A stretch of 6,036 nt of DNA from an uncultured Clostridia bacterium (GTDB lineage Bacteria; Bacillota; Clostridia; Oscillospirales; Acutalibacteraceae). Where the stretch lies: positions 1 through 6,036 of the forward strand of contig CAMHNT010000136.1 of the NCBI GenBank assembly GCA_946186535.1. Reading direction: 5' to 3'. This document shows positions 1-4,615 of the stretch, in pieces; the first letter of the stretch is position 1, and the number at the start of each line of letters is the position of its first letter. The translations under genes were made by a program, and so were the position numbers. The notes beneath the pieces were generated by a model that saw only the letters and a program-made list of their open reading frames with translations, had not been told where the DNA came from and ran no database searches.

Positions 1-142
1 GTAAGAATGCTTTTCTGGGAAGCTGAGTCTTTTCATCAAACTTTCGCCACCCCCAACCCCCTCCCCGGAGGGGGCTACTGGTAAGTGCAGGGCTTCGCCC
101 TGCGCCTATTGGGGCTGCGCCCCAAACCCTGCTTTCGGTTCC
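1..142. repeat. GC-rich structural repeat, copy A (window-edge copy)
   Basis: This is the first of two tandem copies with a period of 142 bp. Positions 1-49 match 143-191 without a difference. In plus-strand order the copy holds an AT-balanced lead segment (1-46), a C-rich tract with an 8-bp inverted repeat (57-64 against 67-74), a hairpin with a 7-bp stem and TTC loop at 87-103, and a second hairpin at 109-125 with stem GGGGC/GCCCC. It ends with a conserved tail (120-136) that recurs at 228-244. It lies beyond the 3' end of aroA and could continue past the left edge of the window. No coding potential is apparent. Related non-coding repeats are common between genes of gut Clostridia, but this family cannot be named from the sequence. 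Confidence 0.85.
85..125. other. Tandem hairpin pair in repeat copy A
   Basis: Two hairpins lie next to each other. GCAGGGC (87-93) pairs with GCCCTGC (97-103) over a TTC loop, and can be extended by G85-C105 with a T-G wobble. TTGGGGC (109-115) pairs with GCCCCAA (119-125) over TGC. The same two-hairpin design, with different but still pairing stem bases, occurs at 1823-1867. There is no T-run after either stem, so neither is a standard intrinsic terminator for aroA. Confidence 0.7.
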
Positions 143-244
143 GTAAGAATGCTTTTCTGGGAAGCTGAGTCTTTTCATCAAACTTTCGCCACCCCCACCC
201 CCAACCCCCTCCCCGGAGGGGGCTGAGCCCCAAACCCTGCTTTC
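143..244. repeat. GC-rich structural repeat, copy B (shortened)
   Basis: This is the second tandem copy of the unit at 1-142. It matches through the C-rich tract, carries one extra ACCCCC hexamer there (82 bases to the GGGGCT at 219-224, against 76 in copy A), and then lacks the first hairpin of copy A. The sequence passes straight from GGGGCT to the shared tail CCCCAAACCCTGCTTTC (228-244). The remaining GGGGC-TGA-GCCCC at 219-231 can form a 5-bp stem. It lies about 25 bp beyond the aroA stop codon, so it would be in the 3' part of an aroA transcript. It has no U-tract, and a terminator role is only possible. Confidence 0.85.
192..214 (-). other. G-quadruplex motif (minus strand) in repeat copy B
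   Basis: The plus strand has C-runs of 5, 5, 5 and 4 bases at 192-196, 198-202, 205-209 and 211-214, separated by A, AA and T. The minus strand, which is the sense strand of aroA, therefore has four G-runs of at least four with loops of 1 to 2 bases. This fits the usual intramolecular G-quadruplex pattern very well. Copy A has only three such runs (50-54, 57-61, 63-66). The G-rich side would be in RNA if aroA transcription reads through. Whether it folds in the cell is unknown. Confidence 0.6.
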
Positions 245-267
245 TTACCCGAACCCTTTTCTACATA

Positions 268-1521
268 TCAGCAAAGTCCGCCTATCGATTTGTAATCGTC
301 AAAGAACTCAGTGTATGACTTCGTAATGCTTTCTCTGTCGGAAATTTCCGTTTCACCGCTGCTTCTTAACGCTGCGATCGCCATGGACATAACGATCCTG
401 TGGTCGTTGTATCCCTCGACGAAACCACCCTTCAGACTGTCGACTCCCTCTATCAGAAGTCCGTCCTCCGTTTCCGTCACCTTCGCACCGCAGCGATTCA
501 AACAGTCCGAAATTGCAGCGAGACGGTCGCTCTCTTTCAGACGAACACGCTGAGCGTTGTATATTCTTGTCGTGCCTTTCGCAAAAGCCGCACAGACAGT
601 CAGAACCGGAACCAGATCCGGAATCTGCGAAGCGTCTATTTCAATAGCCTCAAGCTCCTTCGCCCTGCAGCGAACACCGCTTTCACTCCGTTCAACCTCC
701 GCACCGAATCTTTCCATTAACCCGGCAATCTCCTTATCTCCCTGATATGAATCCTTCCTGACTCCACGAACGGTAACGTCGCCGCCTATCGCTCCTGCAA
801 CAAGGAAAAACGCCGCCTGAGACCAGTCGCCCTCGGTGGTATAGTCGCAGGGCTTGTACGACTGATTTCCTTTTATTATGTAGTCGTCGCCGTCGGTTCC
901 GATTTCAACTCCGAACTGCTTCTGAACGGAAATCGTCATATCGATGTAGCCCTTCGACTGAAGCGGCGAAGTCAGATGAATCACGCTGTCGCCGTCAAGA
1001 AGAGGAAGCGCAAAGAGCAGACCCGTGATGAACTGTGAGCTTATGTCTCCCGGTACGTCATATATTCCCGGCTTTAACCTGCCTTTGATTTCAAACGGAA
1101 GTCCGCCCTGAGTTATGCATTCAACGCCGTGCTTCGGAAGCAGCTCCGTATAGACTCCGAGAGGTCTCTGAGGAAGTCTTCCCTTTCCGTTGAAGGTGCC
1201 GTTGACTCCTCCTGCCGCTGCAACAGGAATAAAAAATCTCACTGTCGAACCCGACTCTCGGCACTGTAAATCGGCTTTTTCAACCTCAAAGAGCTTTTCC
1301 GATCTCACCGTGATTTTGTCGCCGTCTGCTTCTACCTCCGCTCCGAGCGCTTTTATGCAGTCGATCGTTGCGGAAATGTCCTCGGAAAATGCAACCGGGG
1401 AAATTGTGCTTGTACCTTTTGCGAGCGCCGCACAGATGATCGCTCTGTGAACGTCACTCTTTGAAGGCGGAACCTGAACCGTTCCGCTGAGCCGTGACGG
1501 ATTTATTTTTATATTAGACAT
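268..1521 (-). CDS. aroA: 3-phosphoshikimate 1-carboxyvinyltransferase (EPSP synthase)
   Basis: AroA joins phosphoenolpyruvate to shikimate-3-phosphate to give EPSP, the sixth step of the cytoplasmic shikimate pathway and the step blocked by glyphosate. At 417 aa it is full length for the family (about 420-430). Visible motifs are S20-K21-S22 with R26 (SKSxxxR, substrate site), the PEP/glyphosate loop E89-S-G-S-T-V-R95, R115-L-P-Q-R119-P, S161-S162-Q163, G231-D-W-S234, catalytic D302 in IPDLVP, K329-E330-S-D-R333, D373-H374-R375 and K401. All key residues are present. The loop carries Phe at 96, where E. coli has Pro101. The ATG at 1521 is preceded by AAAAAGGA, 10 nt away. It is separated from tyrA by the 702-bp repeat block and has its own promoter candidate (1687-1715). 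The identification is secure. Confidence 0.97.
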   Translation of the reverse strand: MSNIKINPSRLSGTVQVPPSKSDVHRAIICAALAKGTSTISPVAFSEDISATIDCIKALGAEVEADGDKITVRSEKLFEVEKADLQCRESGSTVRFFIPVAAAGGVNGTFNGKGRLPQRPLGVYTELLPKHGVECITQGGLPFEIKGRLKPGIYDVPGDISSQFITGLLFALPLLDGDSVIHLTSPLQSKGYIDMTISVQKQFGVEIGTDGDDYIIKGNQSYKPCDYTTEGDWSQAAFFLVAGAIGGDVTVRGVRKDSYQGDKEIAGLMERFGAEVERSESGVRCRAKELEAIEIDASQIPDLVPVLTVCAAFAKGTTRIYNAQRVRLKESDRLAAISDCLNRCGAKVTETEDGLLIEGVDSLKGGFVEGYNDHRIVMSMAIAALRSSGETEISDRESITKSYTEFFDDYKSIGGLC

Positions 1522-1680
1522 ATGGTATCTGTCCTTTTTCTTTATTTTGCTTTGATATCTTAATGTTTTATTTTATTATTTCATCGGATTTTATCGTGTG
1601 CAGAATTTGATTAATTAGCATAGCACACCAATCTAAAATTTTACTATATATTCGGTGATTAGTTTTTGCTGTTTAGCAAC
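1522..1680 (-). promoter_or_regulatory. Putative AT-rich 5' leader of aroA
   Basis: If transcription starts about 7 nt after the minus-strand -10 candidate (1687-1692), the aroA mRNA has a leader of nearly 160 nt. It contains one recognisable long-range pairing, GTGTGC (minus, 1628-1623) with GCACAC (1601-1596) across a 21-nt loop, with GATT/AATC pairing further out. A small TTGCT/AGCAA stem lies at 1666-1679, at the very start of the leader. No T-box consensus (TGGGTGGnACCGCG), tryptophan-rich leader peptide or known riboswitch core was found. Regulation through this leader is speculative. Confidence 0.35.
1532..1539 (-). promoter_or_regulatory. Ribosome binding site of aroA
   Basis: On the minus strand AAAAAGGA ends 10 nt before the ATG at 1521-1519. 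It supports this start; the next in-frame Met lies far inside the protein (M194). Confidence 0.75.
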
Positions 1681-1694
1681 AAGTCTGATATAAT
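1666..1694 (+). promoter_or_regulatory. Plus-strand sigma-A-type promoter candidate (extended -10)
   Basis: A consensus TATAAT lies at 1689-1694 with TG one base upstream (1686-1687), giving an extended -10. TTGCTG at 1666-1671, spaced 17 bp, is a weak -35. Transcription would start near 1701 and run right, away from aroA and into the hairpin array, where there is no credible gene. A TTGCT/AGCAA inverted repeat (1666-1679) overlaps the -35. Chance TATAAT in AT-rich DNA is possible, but the extended -10 and the spacing make it a fair candidate. Confidence 0.45.
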
Positions 1695-1715
1695 ATAAGT
1701 TTATTTGTTTATCAA
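1687..1715 (-). promoter_or_regulatory. Minus-strand promoter candidate for aroA
   Basis: Read on the minus strand, TTGATA (1715-1710) matches the -35 consensus at five of six positions and is followed, after 17 bp, by TATATC (1692-1687), four of six. Initiation would be near 1680, in the direction of aroA. The -10 overlaps the plus-strand -10 at 1689-1694. The -35 falls in the ATCAAACT segment that is shared with repeat copies A and B, so the repeat may have supplied half of the promoter. Confidence 0.45.
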
Positions 1716-1727
1716 ACTAACCCACCC

Positions 1728-1800
1728 CCCAGCTATTGCATAAGTTCCGCCTTCCAATCATGCTGCGCCTGCGGCTTGCATTCTTGGGGCGTCACTTATC
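1728..1800 (-). repeat. REP-like imperfect hairpin, arm 1 (inverted orientation)
   Basis: Read on the minus strand, 1798-1741 folds on itself: TAAGT/ACTTA, then a GA/GA tandem mismatch, CGCC/GGCG, a two-base AA bulge, CCAA/TTGG, a second GA/GA mismatch, ATGC/GCAT, an AA/GCA internal loop, and GCC/GGC closed by a GCA loop. The whole unit, including a 3' flank TGC-AA-TAGCTGGG, is an inverted copy of 1974-2047 (63 of 74 aligned positions identical, one gap). It sits inside GC-rich repeat copy C. It has no ORF. The design recalls REP elements, which are imperfect palindromes often paired head to head, but no transposase lies in the window. Confidence 0.75.
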
Positions 1801-1822
1801 CCTGCCGGAGGGGGCTTTTGGC

Positions 1823-1867
1823 GGTGAAGGGCTTCGCCCTTCACCTATCAGGGTCTAACGACCCTGA
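1823..1867. other. Tandem hairpin pair in repeat copy C
   Basis: GGTGAAGGGC (1823-1832) pairs perfectly with GCCCTTCACC (1836-1845) over a TTC loop, a 10-bp stem. TCAGGGTC (1848-1855) pairs with GACCCTGA (1860-1867) over TAAC, an 8-bp stem. The pair corresponds to the hairpins at 85-125, with the same TTC loop and the same CTAT linker, but changed stem bases that still pair. Confidence 0.75.
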
Positions 1868-1973
1868 ACCCGGCTTATCAACATAGCAACAATTAATTGC
1901 CTTACCTTATAATATTAAAACTTTTACCTGCTAATTAAAGAGATACTCTCTGCCTGAGCGTTCACCCTTTGCA

Positions 1974-2047
1974 GATAAGTGACGCTCCAAGAAGTCAAGC
2001 CGTAAGGCGCAGACTGATTGGCAAGCGGAACTTATGCTTTAGCTGGG
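1974..2047 (+). repeat. REP-like imperfect hairpin, arm 2
   Basis: On the plus strand 1976-2034 folds as TAAGT/ACTTA, tandem GA/GA mismatch, CGCT/AGCG, a CA bulge, CCAA/TTGG, tandem GA/GA mismatch, AGTC/GACT, an AA/GCA internal loop, and GCC/GGC closed by GTAA, which as RNA is a GNRA tetraloop. The 3' flank TGC-TT-TAGCTGGG matches that of arm 1. The two arms face each other across 173 bp (1801-1973). Compared with arm 1, three base pairs have changed on both sides and pairing is kept everywhere. Confidence 0.75.
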
Positions 2048-2064
2048 CTGAACGCTAAGGTGTT

Positions 2065-2152
2065 TCGCTCGTTGCGACGAGCGACCAAAGGCTCTGCCTT
2101 TGGAAACCGCAGGCGCCCCGAAGGAAGTGCCCTTGGGGTACCTTTGAAAAGG
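2065..2152. repeat. Train of abutting short hairpins
   Basis: Four stem-loops follow with almost no spacing: TCGCTCGT (2065-2072) with ACGAGCGA (2077-2084); CCAAAGGC (2085-2092) with GCCTTTGG (2096-2103), starting at the very next base; CCCC-G-AAGG (2116-2124) with CCTT-GGGG (2131-2138), with one bulged G; and a weak CCTTT/AAAGG at 2141-2152. The content is GC-rich and unlike the AT-rich part of the gap, and resembles intergenic repeat mosaics. A 63-codon reading frame crosses it but looks like a by-product of the repeat. Confidence 0.6.
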
Positions 2153-2160
2153 CTTGAGCG

Positions 2161-2194
2161 AAACTTTTTCCGGCTTCGCTTCGCCGAAAGTTTT
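2161..2194. terminator. Hairpin beyond the tyrA stop, possible terminator
   Basis: AAACTTT (2161-2167) pairs with AAAGTTT (2187-2193), and inside it CGGC (2171-2174) pairs with GCCG (2183-2186), with a TTC bulge. It begins about 30 bp after the tyrA stop. On the minus strand no clear U-run follows, so it is a poor intrinsic terminator for tyrA. On the plus strand the stem ends in TTTTC and would end a rightward transcript slightly better. It may simply be the last member of the repeat mosaic. Confidence 0.35.
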
Positions 2195-2223
2195 CTGAAA
2201 ATTTGCTGAACAAAATTAAATTA

Positions 2224-3048
2224 TTAATCATTCTGCTTAATAAGACGACTCTTTTTCAGAAGCTCACGGAGCTCTTCCTCGTTTTCGCTGTCTATGGCAT
2301 TTCTGAACGTCGTCAGATTCTCGATAAGAACCGAAATCTCATCGGAAAGCGGCTTTTTGTTGCTCAGAAAAAGATCCGTCCAGAGGTTCTCGTTGATTGC
2401 CGCAACCCTCGAAACGTCACGGTAGCTTCCTGCCGAAAAACCTTTGTGATTCGGACAGCACGGACTCATGACGTAAGCGCACGCCAGAACGTGCGGAAGC
2501 TGAGATGTGAAGGCTATCATTTTGTCGTGCTCCTCGGGAGTCGCAATTCTTATCATTCCGCAGCCTATTTCCTTTGCGAGCCTGCTCACCGTTTCAACCG
2601 CCTCTTCGTCTGCGCTGCATGGAACTACTATGTAGTTTGCGTTCTGAAAAAGCTCTGCCTCGGAAGCGTCATAGGAAAACTTTTCCTTTCCTGCCATCGG
2701 ATGCGAACCGACATAGCGAAGACCGCTCATCTCGCATATCTCCGTAAGCCTTCCGCATATCCCGGTTTTGATTCCGCAGACGTCTGTTATGATACAGCCC
2801 TTTTTTAAATTATCGGCATTCTCCCTGACATAAGAAACAATATGCTCGGGATATGTGCACATATAAACCACATCAGCCTTTTTCAGGCTCTCCTCCGTAC
2901 CCACTTCATGAATCGCACCGTCTTTGAAAGCACGCTCCGCAGTTTCCCTGCTTCTGTTTATTCCTATGACGGTGTGATCGGTGTAGGCGGTGAACGCTTT
3001 CGCAAGCGAACCGCCTATTATGCCGAGACCGACTATTGCTATATTCAT
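2224..3048 (-). CDS. tyrA: Prephenate dehydrogenase
   Basis: TyrA oxidatively decarboxylates prephenate to 4-hydroxyphenylpyruvate, the tyrosine precursor, in the cytoplasm. It is 274 aa, the length of a catalytic core only, with no fused chorismate mutase or C-terminal ACT domain. The Rossmann motif G7-L-G9-I-I-G12-G-S14 opens the protein. S115-H116-P-M-A-G120 is the family substrate/catalytic motif, S182-Q-L-P-H186 the second histidine motif, and S208-Y-R-D-V-S-R214 the conserved arginine region. After the second Rossmann strand the sequence reads G29-I-N31-R32-S33, not the usual Asp, suggesting NADP use. AAGAGG lies 10 nt before the ATG. It is 44 bp after the glycosyltransferase and likely co-transcribed. 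It ends with two TAA codons in a row. Arogenate as substrate cannot be excluded. Confidence 0.93.
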   Translation of the reverse strand: MNIAIVGLGIIGGSLAKAFTAYTDHTVIGINRSRETAERAFKDGAIHEVGTEESLKKADVVYMCTYPEHIVSYVRENADNLKKGCIITDVCGIKTGICGRLTEICEMSGLRYVGSHPMAGKEKFSYDASEAELFQNANYIVVPCSADEEAVETVSRLAKEIGCGMIRIATPEEHDKMIAFTSQLPHVLACAYVMSPCCPNHKGFSAGSYRDVSRVAAINENLWTDLFLSNKKPLSDEISVLIENLTTFRNAIDSENEEELRELLKKSRLIKQND

Positions 3049-3092
3049 CTGTTTTCTACCTCTTCAAATATTTTTCGTAACAATACCGCTTA

Positions 3093-4526
3093 TTATCTAA
3101 GATATGCATTTGTATAGAACATCATTGCGGTATAAACAAATGCCGAAAATCCGCAGAATATCACCATGATTTTTTTCAGGAATGAGGCGATCCCCTTGTA
3201 GTATTTATTCCTGCTTTCGTCCGCTCTGTCGACAAAAAAGCCGATGACAGCCGAACCGACAAAAATCAGCGGAACGCAGTATCTCATGTTCTGAGTACAA
3301 ACCTGCGGATAATTTATACAGAAAGTTATATAATTCAAAAAAACTACGGCTGCCGCTGCGGTCAGAAGGAATTTATGCTCGATGTTGACCTTGTCGTTCT
3401 TAAACCACATCGCAAAAAGCGATACAACTGAAAACACGGACAGAACAATTCCGAGGAAAAACAAAACCGTACAGAAAGACTGAAGCGTAATGCTTCGTCT
3501 GAAAAATGTCTGTTCGTCGAACATTGCGTTTTTCATCAATGCGATGATCGGATTGAACTCGTTGTACTCGGCGCCGTTCCACGCCCACTGAGTGAACGGG
3601 GACGAAAACTGGCCAAGAGACCACGTAGTAAATCTTTCGAAGGGAGTTTTGTCTATGAACTGACCCGATTCCGTCGAAAGGTCCGGAACATAATCTATCG
3701 GCACGCCGAATCTGACGTAATTTCTGATCGGCCAGAAAAGCCCGATCGGAACGCATATCACGCCGAACACAGCGAACTGAAGAATAAATTTCTTATATTT
3801 TTTTATTGACCTGACAAAAACGAACAGAAAAACCGCCGCTATTGCCGGGGCGAGAAGTCCAACCGAAAGCTTCGTGAACATTCCGAGTCCGACCGACAGA
3901 GCGATCATAATAATGCTGAACCACTTCTCGTCCTTCGCCCACTTTATCGTATAATACAATGCGAGCATTCCGAAAAGAGACGACAGCATATCGTTGTTGA
4001 CGCTTCCCGACATTATAATTAGAGTCGGGTGAAACGTTATGATTGCCGTACATAAAGAAAGTGCGGCCGGCTTCAGTTCAAGAAGCTTCAGTGCTTTGTA
4101 AGCGAACAGCGTAAACAGGAACGAATACGCAGCCGTCAATATCTGAAGCGATTCCGGGCCGGTCGCTCTCAGCGAAAATCCGAGAGCCTTTATGATCGTA
4201 AACCATACCGCACATATAATGTGATGTAGCGGAGGGTGATAGAACTGAAATATTTCCCTCGGGTCAAAATCCGGCAGAGAATGCGTTGAGTAAATATACC
4301 ATATATATTCCGAATGACCTGCATTATATTGGAAGAAATCGTGAACGTCGTGCTGTCTAACCGTAATATCGGTATACATAATATACATCACACGAAGAAC
4401 AAGGCCCGTCAGAAGTATAAGGCAACACGTAATATCGCCGGTGAGCTTATTTTTCCGCTTAAGATATATTCCGGCAAAAAGCGGTATCAGAAGCAGAACT
4501 GTCATTGACAGAGATATAATATTCAA
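3093..4526 (-). CDS. Multi-pass membrane glycosyltransferase, GT39/PMT-like (GT-C fold)
   Basis: The protein is about 477 aa with roughly ten hydrophobic segments. It has GT-C family signs: an N-terminal helix followed by KRKNK (cytoplasmic side), a second helix, then an extracytoplasmic loop with R-Q-H-D60-V-H-D63, where an Asp pair is expected to be catalytic, F-Y-H97-P-P-L-H-H102 and S-G-S-V-N-N179-D180-M-L. Enzymes of this type transfer sugars from polyprenyl-phosphate donors to proteins or envelope lipids. The acceptor here is unknown. The start at TTG 4526-4524 is chosen because AAAGGAG (4542-4536) lies 9 nt upstream and the protein then begins directly with the first membrane helix. 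An ATG at 4583 would add 19 hydrophilic residues, and its codons would contain that ribosome binding site. It lies between aroK and tyrA, with no evident link to aromatic synthesis. Confidence 0.85.
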   Translation of the reverse strand: MNIISLSMTVLLLIPLFAGIYLKRKNKLTGDITCCLILLTGLVLRVMYIMYTDITVRQHDVHDFFQYNAGHSEYIWYIYSTHSLPDFDPREIFQFYHPPLHHIICAVWFTIIKALGFSLRATGPESLQILTAAYSFLFTLFAYKALKLLELKPAALSLCTAIITFHPTLIIMSGSVNNDMLSSLFGMLALYYTIKWAKDEKWFSIIMIALSVGLGMFTKLSVGLLAPAIAAVFLFVFVRSIKKYKKFILQFAVFGVICVPIGLFWPIRNYVRFGVPIDYVPDLSTESGQFIDKTPFERFTTWSLGQFSSPFTQWAWNGAEYNEFNPIIALMKNAMFDEQTFFRRSITLQSFCTVLFFLGIVLSVFSVVSLFAMWFKNDKVNIEHKFLLTAAAAVVFLNYITFCINYPQVCTQNMRYCVPLIFVGSAVIGFFVDRADESRNKYYKGIASFLKKIMVIFCGFSAFVYTAMMFYTNAYLR

Positions 4527-4535
4527 ATTTATTTT

Positions 4536-4542
4536 CTCCTTT
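4536..4542 (-). promoter_or_regulatory. Ribosome binding site deciding a TTG start
   Basis: AAAGGAG on the minus strand lies 9 nt upstream of TTG (4526-4524), the in-frame start proposed for the glycosyltransferase. The ATG at 4583 has no comparable purine-rich site, and the next ATG (codon 27 of that longer frame) is about 30 nt from this site, which is too far. Confidence 0.7.
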
Positions 4543-4615
4543 GGAGTTCGGCAAACAGCGCCGCTGCGGCTGCCGAAGGACAAATGCTGTTCGCCGAAAA
4601 ATCACAAATATATCA

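Larger units (their letters stand above)
1711..1876. repeat. GC-rich structural repeat, copy C (interrupted)
   Basis: This is a diverged third copy of the family at 1-244. It begins with ATCAAACT (1711-1718) and a C-rich tract (CCACCCCC, 1723-1730), resumes with CCGGAGGGGGCT (1805-1816), then has the two hairpins (1823-1845, 1848-1867) and the tail AACCCGGCTT (1867-1876). In copies A and B the C-rich tract runs directly into CCGGAGGGGGCT. Here the hairpin at 1741-1798 sits between them, so the repeat looks interrupted by a second repeat. Homology is judged by eye from order and shared words. Confidence 0.65.

Noticed and set aside
219..231. An intrinsic terminator of aroA at GGGGC-TGA-GCCCC.
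   Set aside because: The stem is short and no U-tract follows on the minus strand. It is recorded only as part of the repeat.
1..244. A CRISPR array, suggested by the tandem repeat.
   Set aside because: There are only two copies with a 142-bp period, the copies are contiguous without unique spacers, and no cas gene is present.
1522..1680. A T-box or amino acid riboswitch leader for aroA.
   Set aside because: There is no T-box sequence, no antiterminator-like alternative fold and no terminator with a U-run before the ATG. Only weak long-range pairing is present.
1728..2047. A miniature transposon with terminal inverted repeats (MITE).
   Set aside because: The arms are inverted copies, but no target-site duplication is visible at 1728 and 2047, the arms are self-complementary hairpins, and one arm lies within another repeat. 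A REP/BIME-like description fits better.
2018..2209. A 63-codon plus-strand frame across the hairpin train.
   Set aside because: It begins inside arm 2 and is made of palindromic repeat sequence. The Arg-rich product is typical of translated GC-rich repeats and no ribosome binding site precedes it.
2203..2808. A 201-codon plus-strand reading frame opposite tyrA.
   Set aside because: It lies fully antisense to a well-supported tyrA, has no ribosome binding site of note and no recognisable motif. It is a by-product of the tyrA codon pattern.
4527..4583. The longer glycosyltransferase form starting at ATG 4583.
   Set aside because: Its first 19 residues are hydrophilic and unlike a membrane protein start, no ribosome binding site precedes it, and it would translate through the AAAGGAG that suits the TTG start.
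4527..4615. A terminator or promoter between aroK and the glycosyltransferase.
   Set aside because: The CAGC/GCTG-containing stretch forms only a short mismatched stem without a U-tract, and no convincing -35/-10 pair was found. The genes are better read as one operon.
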